64,000 nt of DNA. Source: Eudorina sp. 2006-703-Eu-15. Its lineage: Eukaryota > Chlorophyta > Chlorophyceae > Chlamydomonadales > Volvocaceae. Below are positions 11,601-23,165 of this stretch, in pieces. Location of the stretch: NCBI GenBank assembly GCA_003117195.1, contig BDSI01000096.1:418859-482858 (forward strand). The letters are read 5' to 3'. The translations under genes and the position numbers were made by a program. A model generated the notes under the pieces. That model saw nothing but the letters and a program-made list of their open reading frames with translations. It did no database searches and was not told where the DNA came from. Position 1 is the stretch's first letter; every line of letters starts with the position of its first letter.

Positions 11601-13593
11601 ATCGCACACAGCGGTCGGCGCACTGCTGTACACAGCCGTACCTGGATCCAGATCGGCGGCGCATCCCACGTGACCTCCACGTCCAGGTGCTCGGCGGCGT
11701 CCCAGTGCTGCTCCATGAGGCGGGCGGCTGCCAGCGACTGAGGTGTCGTGAGGTGTGGTGCGGTGAGGTGAGGCACCAGCGGGGGGCACAACACGGGTTG
11801 GTTTTTGCGTTCGGGTCCGCGGCATCGTCGGTACTCGTTCATTACGTTAGCCACCCAACGCGATCACGCGGCCCCGGGCAGGAGTGCAGGAGTCTGTGTC
11901 GGTTTTTTCGGCGCGGGGCGCGGGGGCGCGAGGGCCCTCGCGGAAACGGTTCGCCGGATTGCCCTCCGGATTGCCGCCCAGGCAACCCCGGTCAAGTTTG
12001 AATCGGAGGGTACTCCCGGCGCCTTCCCTTCAGCTGCAGCAGCAGCAGCAGCAGCAGCAGCAGGCTGAGGGGCCCAGGACGAGGGAACAAAGGGGGCCCG
12101 GCCGCCGCGGCTCCGCCCAGGTGTGGGTAAGGGCCCGAGGCAAGGCAGACCCCAGCCGTCCCTCCCTCGCCGCGCGCCGCGAGCCACGACGGCACCTGCT
12201 GCAAAGCCGACAACGCATCCGGCTCTGCACTCCTAATCCACCCGCAACCCGCAACGGCACAGTCAGACCAAAACTTCCTAACGCATGATCCGTGTGCGCG
12301 CGGATCCCCGTTTGGGTGCCGTACATACATTTTGCTGCACACCGCTTCGGCAACAACCCCCCCACACACACAAGCGGGGCGGGTTTCTTATCTAAACATA
12401 CACACAAGCAGTTCCTTAAGAGAGACACCCACCCGCATGGCCTCCACGGAGGTCTTGTAGCGCTGCGGCAGGGACGCGTAGTCGTGCCACTCGGGGTGGC
12501 TGCCGCCGGCGCCCAGGCCGGCGGTGACCGCGGCGGATGCCGGCGGCGGGTACGCCTTGGTAGCCATGTTGGTAGCCATGTCGGTTTCCGTGTCCGTACC
12601 TTGGTCGGCCGTGTACGGAGAAGCTGGCGGCTGGCTGAGGCTGAAGCGGGTCGGATCCGACTGCGACGATGGCCCGGGTTCGAGAAGGTCTCGCGGGGCT
12701 GATTTGCCGGGCTCGGCGGCGGCTGCCAACAAGTCCTCTGCGGCGGCGGCGACGGCGGCTTCTTCGGCCGCTGCTGTGAGGCTGCTCAACAGCAGCAGCG
12801 CACCGGCGGCGACGTCCGCCGGGTTCTGGTCCCCGGTTGCGGCGAGGGCGGCCGCTGTAGCCGCGACGGCGGGCAGCAGTAGCGCTCCCTCAACGGCCGC
12901 AATCTCCTCTGCGATGCCCGGATCCACGCCAGCGGCACCGGCGGCGCCGACAATGTACGACGCTGTGACGGTGGTGCTGACAACGGCGAAACCCTCGCCC
13001 TCGCCCTCGTCCTCCTCCTCCGGATCTAAGGCGCCGCCAAGAAGCGGCGGCGCGCTCTCGTACTCGACGGCCCCGCTCGGGTCGTACACGCCGTACACTT
13101 CCGCGGTGCCGGCCGCGGCTGTCGGTCGCTGCGTGGTGGCGCCGGCGTCGGCAGTGTACGACAGGGGCTCCGGGAAGGACTCGTCGGCCGTTGCGGACGG
13201 AGGATCTACGAGCGTGGCGGCGGCGGCGCCGGTGCGGCTCGTCTCCTGTTGTTGCGTCGGTGGTGTCGGCGGCGGCGGCGGCGCGGGGGTTGCAGCCGGT
13301 TCGCCCTCGAGGATAGGGATCAAGTCGTCGTCCGGGGTCGCGGACTGAGCCGCGAAGGCGGCGTCTCTGATCTGCGCGGACCCGGCGGTGTCCAGCAGGG
13401 TGGCGCTGTTGCTGTGGCTGCCGCCGATGGAGGACGGCGTCAGCGCGTGGGAGACAGGGGACGCGCGGCCGGGCGCGGGGCCGGCGGGGGCCGGTGCCGG
13501 GGCAGCGGCGGGCGGGTCGGCGAGCGCCTTGGTGTCGGCCTGGGGGCGCGGTTGGTGCGACGTTCTTGCCGCCGGGGCAGCGGTCTGGTTGAC
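8637..13593 (-). CDS. Unrecognised protein: acidic low-complexity N-terminus, possible NTF2/SnoaL-like middle, Ala-rich tail
   Basis: Six in-phase exons (minus): 13593-12433, 11737-11642, 11191-11114, 10702-10583, 9693-9586, 9101-8637, giving at least 675 residues. The first 370 residues are Ala/Pro/Glu-rich with an acidic stretch (DPEEEDEGEGEG). The middle reads HWDAAEHLDVEVTWDAPPIW, then REPMRVAVWLAKWAAA, LLPREVNLM and DGSTDVVTLIDGKLHNAPK. The spacing of Trp, Arg and the VxxIDG strand resembles NTF2/SnoaL-like plant and algal proteins; this is an inference by eye. The C-terminal 120 residues are a long Ala-rich amphipathic region (AAERTHAAVVSSVGGAKEAV) like LEA or apolipoprotein helices. 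The 5' end is uncertain: 13593 follows a good acceptor (TGCCTGCAG), but the frame stays open to an ATG at 13983. No function assigned. Confidence 0.6.
9720..9828 (+). repeat. About 27-bp tandem repeat, four copies
   Basis: Four units of the type AACGCGCAATGACCCGTGGG followed by ACACC, in the intron upstream (minus sense) of the exon starting at 9693. Units differ by single changes (CAATGACC versus CAAAGACC). Confidence 0.9.
10418..10556 (+). repeat. CTACCGCTATTT-type short tandem array
   Basis: Imperfect 12-bp units (TTCTACCGCTAC, TTCTACCGCTGT, TTCTGCCGCTAT) in the intron downstream of the exon ending at 10583 in minus sense. All units are multiples of three bases, so frames are open over it, but it lies between well-fitting splice sites. 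Confidence 0.85.
11286..11376 (+). repeat. Dispersed GGTATAGGAAATTGGTAGAC motif, double copy
   Basis: Two partial units of a short family: one ends CTGGTAGACTC, the next reads GGGTATAAGAAATTGGTAGA and continues into ACTGCGCTGCTGCCAGAGC. The same block recurs near 4362 (partial), 52648, 54455, 54634, 55050, 55795 and 58616. This copy is in an intron of the gene 13593-8637. Confidence 0.7.
12036..12066 (+). repeat. (CAG)n microsatellite
   Basis: Eight or nine CAG triplets after CAGCTG in the first listed intron of the gene 13593-8637. A second tract of the same kind lies at 39031-39070. No coding exon covers it in my model. Confidence 0.9.
12361..12402 (+). repeat. Dispersed CA-repeat plus TTCTTATCTAAACA motif
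   Basis: (CA)n followed by GCGGGGCGGGTTTCTTATCT and AAACATACAC, the same architecture as near 2655 and 41803. It is 30 nt from the splice donor of the exon ending at 12433. Confidence 0.5.
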
Positions 13594-14009
13594 CTGCAGG
13601 CAGGCACGGAGTGGGGACGGTCGGGCGGATGGGCGATGCAGTGGGGCGATGCAATGGGGTGATGCAGAGGATCGCCCGAAGCGAAGAGTTAGTCCGTTTG
13701 GGAGATTTTGCGCAGCAGCGTGAGGTTCGATCCTGGCATTAACGGGGAGCTGCGCGACGGCGGGACTGCACCGGCATCTGACTGCAAGGCATACAGGTGT
13801 GGCGCGACGTCCTGGGAATGCAGCGATGCCGGCTGAGAGGAATCTGACGGTTGCACCACAGCAGGCGTTCGCTGCGGCGAACGGGCAAAAATGCTCCGGA
13901 CGGGGAAACGGCCGGTGTCCAAAGAGTGGGGCGCCGCGCCAGTCATCGGCTTTCGCAGCCGATGCGCCTTCACGCAGGCTCAAGTCTACAACGATTTGTA
14001 TGAACGAAT

Positions 14010-14030
14010 AAACGTTACAGCGGACCCCAA
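14010..14030 (-). mobile_element. Possible LINE 3'-end remnant
   Basis: GTTACAGCGGACCCC after AATAAAC matches the core of the LINE 3' end (reverse orientation) seen at 48-107 and 58404-58442. Only about 15 bp agree, so this is weak. Confidence 0.25.
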
Positions 14031-14042
14031 CGTCACAGCAGA

Positions 14043-14070
14043 CTCCCTGTCGATTTGTGTCGACAGGGAG
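14043..14070. repeat. 11-bp perfect inverted repeat (hairpin)
   Basis: CTCCCTGTCGA at 14043-14053 is the exact reverse complement of TCGACAGGGAG at 14060-14070, with a 6-nt loop. It lies in the shared upstream region about 720 bp before eL42. Function unknown; it could be a palindromic protein site or chance. Confidence 0.6.
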
Positions 14071-14787
14071 CGGCTGGTGCGCCCTGACTGCGTTGACACA
14101 TTGAGCCAGGGCGGAGCCGCGTTTGCCTGCCGCACCTTCACACGGTGATCTTCTTCAGAGGATAAATTGTCAGATGCTGAAATATTATGTCGATGTCCAG
14201 CCAAATCCATTTATACGCCTCCGCGCGCAGCGGGATGGGGAAACGTGAGACAGGTCGATTGCGGCCCCAACGCTGGCCAACTAGGTCACGCCTCGGTGCT
14301 CGAATCGCCCCTGACGTCACGCGTAGGTTGGTTTTGATAGCACAATTAAGACTACAGTATACATCACCGTCACTAGCCATGGCGCAACGGATTACAATGC
14401 TTATTTAGATGCGGGCCCATGGGACGGACGCACCACCCGTGCATGCATGAAATCAGCAATCCTGCCCAGGCACTTGAGGCTTAATTATTCAGTAGAATCA
14501 ATCTTACATGGCAGCTCTTGTGTTTCAAGGAACGCTGCAGGTTGGACTGCGTCGCTGAACTCGCCAGTTGGCACAGACAAATGACACTATTCAATATCAG
14601 ACTCATAAAATTGCAGAAACACCATTGCATACAGCACCTGGTACATTATTCAAAACTAACAAGGAGTTATATTTCTGAGCGTACGGAGGGCGTACGGAAG
14701 TCGCGGTCTGCTGGTTGACAAGCCGCAGCCCAGCGACGATCCTCCCTCTTCCCTCGTTGCTTCTTTCAGTGGTCGAAGGCAGGAAAA

Positions 14788-15987
14788 ATGGTGAGGGACA
14801 TTTGAGGCTGAACTGTAGGGACAAATTTTCTAGGGCGACAGCTTTTGCCTATAGGAATAGGCTGACGATGGGAATTATTTGGCACAGGTGAACGTTCCTA
14901 AGACCAAGCGGGCCTTCTGCAAGGGGTGCAAGAAGCACATGATGATGAAGGTCACCCAGTACAAGACTGGCAAGGCGTCGCTCTACGCGCAGGGTAAGAT
15001 GATGGATAAGGAGCCTTTCCAGTCGTTGGTTTGGCAACTGGGAGAACGGGACAGGTGCTGGTGGCGGCAGTAAGGTGGAGCGCCAGCCGCCTTGGCTAAA
15101 CGGCGAAGTCCAGCGCTCTATTGCAGCAGCCTTAAAGCAAAGCAACATAACCTGATTTATGACTTAATTTATGGCGCACAACTGGCCGTCGAGTGCTGCT
15201 TTCGCCGTGACCGAATGGTTCCCGCAGGGGTCACACTTGGGTAGGCACACAGATAAGCGTTGGAATTCAGCGTCCATCTGCTCGTTCATTCGCTTCACGC
15301 AGGCAAGCGCCGTTACGACCGCAAGCAGTCGGGTTACGGTGGTCAGACCAAGCCCGTCTTCCACAAGAAGGTGCGGCAGTCATTCGGCGACGGACCCCGG
15401 CGGCCTCATTAGGAGGGCCGGCGCCACGCAAATGTGGCGACCGTGTTGCGAGTGGATGGGAAGGATGCATGCGGGTATGCGGGTATGGGAGCAAGCGTGC
15501 TTGCGCGACGGTTCGCCAACGCGACTGTGCGAGTGACGACGCCTGAACGGGGGACACAGGGGATGCGCGTGTGTTACGACAGCGGCCCTAGTGTCCCCGG
15601 ATGACATAAAGATCCTAACTGTCGGTTAGCTGTCTAAACGTCATGTCCGGTTGGATTGAACCTATATTTGAACCCGTCAACAGGCCAAGACCACGAAGAA
15701 GATCGTGCTGAGGATGCAGTGCCAAGAGTGCAAGCAGACCTGCATGAAGGGGCTCAAGGTAATTGGGATGGTCCTCGACGTCACAGCCACAGCAAATGGC
15801 TGCGTCCTTGCAGATAGGCTGTTGGGATGCTGATGTGCAACATACCGAGGGCCAATTGTTTCCTTTCTTTCTTCACCATCGACTTTTCCCGTTTGCATCT
15901 AATACGGGTACTGTCCGACCTTTCATGTCTGCCATGCAGCGCTGCAAGCACTTCGAGATTGGTGGCGACAAGAAGAAGGGCAACTAA
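14788..15987 (+). CDS. RPL36A: 60S ribosomal protein eL42 (L36a/L44), 5 exons
   Basis: Structural zinc-binding protein of the cytosolic large ribosomal subunit, near the E site. Exons: 14788-14790 (the ATG alone), 14888-14993, 15303-15370, 15684-15758, 15940-15987; all GT-AG and in phase, giving 99 residues. The protein begins [20 protein letters not shown], contains the hallmark [20 protein letters not shown], and ends [15 protein letters not shown]. The zinc ligands are C12/C15 near the start and C72/C75 in MQCQECK. It is slightly shorter at the C-terminus than the animal protein (about 105), lacking the final VIQF. A TGTAA lies 24 nt past the stop. It is convergent with the coatomer gene. 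Confidence 0.97.
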
Positions 15988-16010
15988 AGTAGCGGCCTCG
16001 GTTGGGAACG

Positions 16011-16015
16011 TGTAA
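16011..16015 (+). terminator. TGTAA poly(A) signal of eL42
   Basis: TGTAA 24 nt after the eL42 stop codon. The resulting 3' untranslated region would be unusually short but is plausible for a highly expressed ribosomal protein gene. Confidence 0.6.
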
Positions 16016-16552
16016 CACTCATGGCTGGCAAAGTTTTCTGTTGTGTACGGCAACGATTTGAGCACGATTTCAGGCAGAACGTGTCAGCCGTGTTCAGGTT
16101 CTATCTTGGCTGCCGCGCCGCTCCTGCACATGACGTAATCCTCTCTAATGACGCAGCATCAATTGTTTGCCATGAAAAACGAATAAGACGCGTGATTGCC
16201 ACAGATGGGTCCCGGGACTCTTATCAATGTCGCATTCGGATCAAGTGCACACGTCGCAGTCCCTGCGATTTCCTCATGCCCAAAGTCAATACGACCACCC
16301 ATAAGACGCCTGAAGGGATCTGCTCATTCCTGCTATACGTATCTCACGCTCACATCAAAATGCGAGGACGTCCTTCGAAGACCCCTCGAACCGCTCTGGT
16401 CCGGACACCCTAAACCTTTCACAGCTATGCTACGCCGCCTGCCAGCAAACCTAGAACAATTTAGCTGTATCTACACTCTGTGCCAACATTCCCAGCGCCG
16501 AATCCTTAAGCTCAAGCTCCGTGCACTGAGTCCGGGCTAGCTACAAAAGCGC
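16016..16552. other. Convergent 3' spacer
   Basis: Lies between the 3' ends of eL42 (plus) and coatomer gamma (minus). No gene seen. I did not find an exact TGTAA on the minus strand here, so the coatomer 3' end is not marked. Confidence 0.5.
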
Positions 16553-19500
16553 TTAGGCATCCTGGATAATCTGGTGGATTGCCTCGGTGAGCTCCAAGGA
16601 CTCCGCACGCACCACCAGCTTCATAGCCACATTGTTAGACGCGTCAATGCCAAACGACATCCGGACCAGTACCTGCGGTGGCACATTCATTCGGGAAGCG
16701 GTAACTCACTGAGGTCCCGGCTGCATACGGTGCCAGGGGTATACAGTACAGCCTGCGGTACATAGCGTACGCCTTACAGCGGTATGTATGTAAGGGTTCG
16801 ATTGAGCCTGTACGCAAGACTTCGCTTTCAGGGGCTCCCGCGGGTGTGTGCTAGACAATTATTGCCACTCCCTTACCTGTTGGTAGCCCACAAAAATGCC
16901 GGCCAATAGCACAGTGTGGCTCCGTGCGTTGGGGGGCACTGCTTCGCTGCCTTCACAAGGCTGCATGCCCAGGATGCCGATTACAGCCTCGACAGCTTCC
17001 TGCAGTCCCAAGGGAAAAGAACGCGCGTGCACAATATATTAGGACATATGGGCATGGAATAAACCGTGTAACGCGTCCCATATGATGCCAACACCAGGGC
17101 ATAGGGAGATACGCATGTAATAATGCGCACTTCCGGAAGGTGCAATCAACCTGGCCCACCTGCAGTCCTTCGCGTGTCCCCAGGCCGTACTCGTCCTCCT
17201 TCTCCGTCGAGGGGTCGAGCTCCTCCCAGGCTTTGCGGAAGTTGCCAAGCAGGGTCGGCTTCACATAATCCGCAGGTGTGACCTGAGACAGAGCAGTCAC
17301 CCACCCAACTTATCATTTGTGCCTAAAACGACTGGCGTGGACAGCAGCTCCTTCCGTAACAACAAGCATACTGAAGCAGGAAAAACAACAAGCAACGTCC
17401 GTATCCTCTGGGAAAGCCCACCTCGAGGTCCTCCAATTGGTACTCGTCGTCGTAGCCCTCCTCTTCCGCCTCGCCGGTGCCTGGGTCGATCTCCTTGACC
17501 TGAGGGTTCAGGGACAAAACATCAGAATTCGCGTCTTCCGGCAGCGGAGGCATGCGCAAGCCAAGTTCCATAAGCGTGCGCACCCTCTCAGACAAGTCTG
17601 AAACGGCCTACCTTGAATTTCAGGATGTTGACGACTTTCCCAGTAGCAATAGCGCCCGGTTGACGCGACACAACGGTGAAGCATTGCCCGACGCCGTTGA
17701 GGGGCATCGTGTCCAGCGGAATAGTGAAGGCCTCCTCGAAGTCCGCCTAGTGGGAACAATACAGCATGGTTCACAGCGCAATCATCTCTACAAGGGGGCG
17801 TTCCGTGCCGTTATGTGTCACTAGTAGTCCGGATGAGCGCGTCTCAAACATCACGAATTCCAGCTTAGCAACTCGTTACCCCATGCAATGTTAGTGCTCG
17901 TGCGGGTAGTCGGTTGCCGGGCTTCGAACAGCCCCGCATGCAGCGAACCTACCGCTTCCGCAAGGTCCATGGCAACGCTGACGTCCTCCAACACCTGCTC
18001 TGCAATGGTATTCGTGCAGTTGAACTGGAATACGATGTGTGATTCGTAGATGTGCTTTACGCAGAACACAGCATACTCGGTGTCCTCCTCCGTCAGCCTC
18101 ACGGGTTCGCAAGACTTGAACACCTGCGTGGAAAACCGAATACCGCAGGTTGAAATGAGCAGAAACCTTGGACCAAGACCCCGTTTGCGCAATATGAGGT
18201 AAGTCGACCCACCACGAACGCTTGCACCAACTCAACACCATCTCCGACATGCCCTGACAAGCGCAGACAGGCATCCCCTATCATGGACCCCCTAACGCAT
18301 CGTCCATACCTCGCCAAGAGGCGCCAGCTGCGGAATCGACCTGAGCAACTCCGCGTACTCGGCAGTGGGATCCTTGCGAGCGGCGCTCGTCGCGGGCGCT
18401 CCTCCCGCACCGCCCGCCGAAACGGCACTTCCTGGCAAACCCAGTGTGTTGCTGCCCGCTCCACGTGAGGATGCCGGCGCCTTGGGAACGACCGACTGCA
18501 AGACAAGGGATCAGCCAACCATTAATTTTGATCTTTACCTTCCTCACTCCTTTCCCCAGTCATCAACATTAACTGTCAAGGAGTATGGCGCCACTCGTTC
18601 AGACCGTGACAGGCCCGCTTCATATTCCTAATTTGCAAAATGTACTAACCCGCACACGCTTCACGGCATTTCCCACGAGACCGTCGCGTCGAGCGAAATA
18701 AACGTTATGCAGGTGAAGGGAAACACACCCAACTGGTTGCCCTTACAATGTCGAACGGCTTGTCGGTCGGGCCCGCCAAGTAATCCGCGAGAGCTTTCTC
18801 CATCGCCGACAGGTTCACGTCCAGCCGCGGCTGAACAGCCTCCGGCCCACCCGCCTTGCCCTCAAGCTGCTTCAAATGCAACGTCGCGCGGTCGCGGACC
18901 TGTATTTTGACAAGGTAAACAGGCCGCAAGACGCGAAGCCAAGGTTTTTCCACGACGTTGCCGTGCAAGTCTCATACTGTCTAGATATCTACATGATACG
19001 TCAAGACGCCAAAACAAATCCGCATGCCTACCCGCACGATGGTGTATGGACTTCCCTCTGATGTTAGTAGCTCGCACCCTGCTACTGCAAGTGCAAGTGC
19101 GCTATTGCAATGGGGAAGCTAACGACGCGTACACGCGGGGAACTATGGGTCACAGCCCCCCGCAACCACCCGCAAGTACTCACCTGTACTACATGCCGCC
19201 CCTGCGCAGCAGGATGCCCAAATTTCAACTCCGTTCGCATGTTCCAAGCCCCCTTGTGACCCACCATGTCCATCACAAGCCCCCCTGGCACCTACCATTC
19301 CCATTCGCAACAGCACCCGCCGTCGGCCCAACCCACCTCGTCGTCGTTATCCGATAGCGCCCGGCGCAGCAGCACGACGATGCGCGGCCGAAGCGACTCG
19401 CAGACAGCCCCAAAGTTCGCCAGTGCTGACACCGCCGCTGCGCGCACAGTGGCGTTTTCCAGGATAATCCGGTTGTAGATATACCGGATGTACTTGGATG

Positions 19501-21341
19501 GCTCCTTCGTTTTGGGGCCCTCCTGCCCTGTCAACGGTAAGGGAAGCAGACGATGCAAGATTGTCAGTTCGCTGCAATGACGCCCAGCACACAAACACCA
19601 ATGAACTGATACGACTTGATTCCTCGGGAACCCTGTGGGCCCCGACAAGCGACTGTAGATTCCTCAAACCCCGCCGTCTCCCAGCATAGCAATCCAGCGC
19701 TGTTTCCGCGTACCTAGGAGGTGCAGCACTTGCGTTGACAGGTACGTGAACTCGCAGTCCTCGATGAACTCGCACAGGTGCCCCAACCCCGTCTCCTTCG
19801 CATCCGGAATCTCCTGAATCAGCACTAAAATGCTTTGGACGATAGCTTTCTTATACTCGAAGCCCCCCTCCTCGCGCAGCACCCCTGACAGGAAGTTCAT
19901 GAGCGCCCGCTGCTTGGCCGGGAACTTCAGGCACAACGACCGAATGGCCTCCACCACCACGATTTTGAAGTCGTCGGCAATGTCCGACATGAAGCTGCCG
20001 ATCTGCTTCAGCAGTTTTTCCACACTGGACTCGTTACCCGTCTTCAGCAAGGTCGTGATGGCCAGGGTCGCAATGGACCGGTTTTGGTCGCTAATCAGCG
20101 ACTCCATGTCGATGTTGCAATGCGTGACGGCGAGTGGGTGCGTCATCGCCACCTTGTTCAGCGTGCGTACGGCCGCAAACCGCAACACAGGCTTGCTGCT
20201 GCTGAGGAAGAGCTGCAGCACGGTGATGGCCGGTGTCAACTCGCGTGCCGTGACGTCGCGCAAGTTACAAATCGCCCGCGCAGCCTCGAAGATCACCACT
20301 TCGGCCTTGTGCCGTAAGCAGCTCTCCAGGAAATCGTAGAACGGCCGCTGCTCCCCGCTAGGTCCCGGCTGAGAATCCTGGATCACCTGTGCGACGTACC
20401 GGACCAGCAAGCACTGCGCCAGCGGGCTCTTCACATTAGCCTTTGTGAGGCTCGTAACAAGCTTGCTGATAGCCAACCGGTCCGAAGCGCGCAGCGCGTG
20501 CAGAAGCGCCACGGCGTGGAACTGCACCATGTTATTTTTGTTCTGCGCTGCCTCCTGTACCTCGTTGATCCAGCGCTTGACAATCTCCGCATTGTTCTGA
20601 AGGAGATGCAAGGCGCTAACCAGAGCAGCACTGGCCACGACTGGTGACTTGTCCACGATTGCCTGCTTCAGGTACCGCTCAATCTGCGCCAGCAGCTGCC
20701 CGTCGATGATCTTGCATAGGACGCGAACAGAATTGGATCGGTACAAATCTGTCTTGCTGTTCATGTCCTTCATCAGCGAGCTGGTGACGATGATGACCTC
20801 GTCCGCACCGGGGCAGATGTCCTTGATGCACAGGTACATCATGCGCCGCAGGTTAATATCCTGCTTCTGAAACAGCTTCGTGACGCCAAAGAAAACCTCG
20901 GCTGCCTCTTTCTGCGGGGGGGAGCGCGTCGGCCGTGACACGCCCGGACTGGCGGGCAGGAGACACAACAGCTTCGCACCTTGGTGAACACCTCGCCTTG
21001 ATTAAGCAGGTAAAGAAGCTTGGTAATCACCTGTGGGAGAGCATTGCCAATACGTATAAGAGTTGCTCTAGCGCAGGTAAGTTACCAAAGCAGCACAGAC
21101 CTGCTGACATCTGCGGGGGTCAATTTGCGGGTCATTGAAGACCCTGGCCTCCTGCAGCACTGCGCCCTTATCGATCCCATAGAACGGCGAGAACTCCGCT
21201 GCGGTCACGATGCGAATACGTCAGAACGCCTGACGCAGTTGAGCTGCCAAGCGGTCCTCTCTTACTCTCGTCCTCGCGGTCCTCATCCTTCTTCTCTGGG
21301 CCCCGCAGGGGCGCCTGCGAGTCCTGAGCCGTAGCAGCCAT
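16553..21341 (-). CDS. COPG1: Coatomer subunit gamma (gamma-COP), 13 exons
   Basis: Large subunit of the COPI coat (F-subcomplex) that forms Golgi-to-ER and intra-Golgi vesicles; cytosolic, recruited by Arf1-GTP. Exons (minus): 21341-21266, 21198-21101, 21030-20980, 20911-19714, 19527-19337, 18899-18747, 18495-18310, 18123-17953, 17746-17612, 17499-17422, 17282-17160, 16999-16877, 16672-16553. All are in phase, about 900 residues. The family N-terminus is clear: [20 protein letters not shown], then [13 protein letters not shown]. Residues 20-540 are the adaptin-type helical solenoid (for example [20 protein letters not shown] and [17 protein letters not shown]). A Gly/Ala/Ser-rich linker follows in exon 7. 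The appendage comes next ([30 protein letters not shown]). The platform end is [20 protein letters not shown]. Complete and apparently intact; the length matches the family. Confidence 0.97.
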
Positions 21342-22974
21342 CACAAAAGCTGCAGCTGATGGGATACAGTTCTAGGGAGTAGTCATACGGCCGGCTTTCC
21401 GTCAGATCAACGCAAGTGTCATATAGTGTTCTGATCTGCCTTGGTGCCAGGAAATGAAAATCAACACGATGACACACAATAAATGTAATAATCATGAAAT
21501 TTTCAGGAAACTGCACTTCAGGAAGGAACCGCAAGCCGTACGAGTTAGTACGATAACGGTTTGTTGTGCTTGCCAATTGGAACAGTGGCCTCCCCCGTAT
21601 GGAGACATGGTGGTGTTGTACTGGATGGAATGAAAATTTGGAAACGCACAGTGCGCTTGGCCGAGCTCGTGAAACAACGTGATATCGATCACATACAAGC
21701 TTTGATTCCGGGAACATCATGGGGCCTTTGTTGCTGGAAAGGGGGCCGCTGAAACCCGACAGCCGCATGGATGGTGTCGAGATGACATTCCGCAGGCGGT
21801 ACCTACTTTCGTGATCAAACTCAGGCCGCCGCGTTGGGGCCCAAATGACGATGGGTTGGGTTTGACGGGAATAGGTGGGGTGGCGCTGCTCGGTGTAGTG
21901 GATTTAAGCCAGTCGCCCCTTTCCACACGCACGGCACTGCGCCGTTAGCAGCCGCAACAGTGTGTGCACGGGCCTCACATGCTTGAGGTGTTGCGCGACA
22001 GGCGTTGCTGCTGTACCGCCTCCGCACGGTGCCGCCCTCTTGGTTTCTGCGGCCATGGACAACTCACGAGCGCCCAGGGCTGAATGCAAACATTGTCGCG
22101 TCTAGGCCTAATGCTCTAAGCATGGTGCCAGCCCAAGTGGCTTGCCGCTGCACCCCCCTTCCTCGCGGCTGGACTGCACAATGACGGTACGCAAGCACGG
22201 TAGCGTACCGTCTTGTCCTCGACCCAGACACAGTGTTGCCTGCGGATCAGGCCACTATCGGCATACACAGGTCCACTGCAACATGCCTGATTCGGTACAC
22301 AGATGCCATCGGCACATTCAGGGAGCCGCAGGAATGCGCCTCGGAGTTGCCTCAGACCTGGGGCCGCCAGAGCTGGGGCTGTTGGCCGCCTGCGGAGGGC
22401 TCCTGTCGCGCAGCGTGGCGGCGGCGGCGACCAGTCGGATGATCGCCCGGCGGAAACCTGGGGACGCCGCCTATCACACCGCTGATTGTGAATGATGCGC
22501 CTTTTCGTGGACGGCTGTTACCGCCTGTTACCGCACTGCGGGCCCTTCCCGCGGGTCATGGGGCCATTGCGTGTCGCGCCCTGCTGACGCTGGCCGTCAG
22601 GCCGCACGACAGGGTCTGTTGGTTCGATGGTTGCCCGGGTCTGATCGCCGCGCTGGACCCTCGGTCGACGCGGTTGCCCCGCACCTGCTTGGAGCCGCGG
22701 GCTGTTGGGGCATAGATTGGGGAACCGATGCGTGGCACAGGAGTCAATACGCGACCCAAGTTACTTACCATACATACCTAAATTATGCGCTCACCGTTAC
22801 CTCGGGCGACCGCGGCTGTTGGGGCAGGCACCACAGGAGGCAGGCGCGTGATCGGAGCATGTGGTGCAGGGTGACAGCGAAAGGCAGGATGGGGTTCATC
22901 CAGGAGCCTCCGCCGCCGCAGCCGCAGTTCCGAGGGGAGGGCGTAGCGCAGTTGCAGCCCCTGGCGCTTCCGCG
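21342..22974. other. Intergenic upstream of coatomer gamma
   Basis: The first few hundred bases must hold the coatomer promoter and 5' leader (less GC-rich around 21350-21720). Beyond that I see short frames without domains. The phrase GCTGTTGGGGCA occurs twice (22700 and 22815), hinting at decayed repeat material. No gene supported. Confidence 0.45.
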
Positions 22975-23165
22975 GTCGCGGGGGGCCGTGCGGGGGGCCG
23001 TGCGGGGGGCCGTGCGGGGGCCGTGCGGGGGCCGTGCGGGGGCCGTGCGGGGGGCCGTGCGGGGGGTCGTGCGGGGGGCCGTGCGGGGGCCGTGCGGGGG
23101 GCCGTGCGAGGGGCCGTGCGGGGGGTCGTGCGGGGGTCGTGCGGGGGGTCGTGCGGGGGGCCGTG
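22975..23165 (+). repeat. GGGGGGCCGTGCG tandem repeat
   Basis: About 14 units of 12-13 bp (GGGGGGCCGTGCG, with GGGGGTCGTGCG variants). The length differences are in the G run, giving frames that read RAGG or PARPP on either strand; these are not proteins. Confidence 0.93.

Larger units (their letters stand above)
13594..14787. other. Divergent upstream region between two genes
   Basis: Holds the unresolved 5' end of the minus-strand gene starting at or beyond 13593 and the promoter of eL42 on the plus strand. Open frames reach 13983 in minus sense and could include a first exon, but no donor pairs clearly with it. A less GC-rich stretch (14150-14780) precedes the eL42 ATG and probably contains its promoter and 5' leader. 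No clear TATA element could be fixed. Confidence 0.5.

Noticed and set aside
13594..13983. N-terminal extension of the 13593 exon to the ATG at 13983
   Set aside because: Left out of the model because a good acceptor (TGCCTGCAG) precedes 13593 and the extension has atypical composition. It cannot be excluded.
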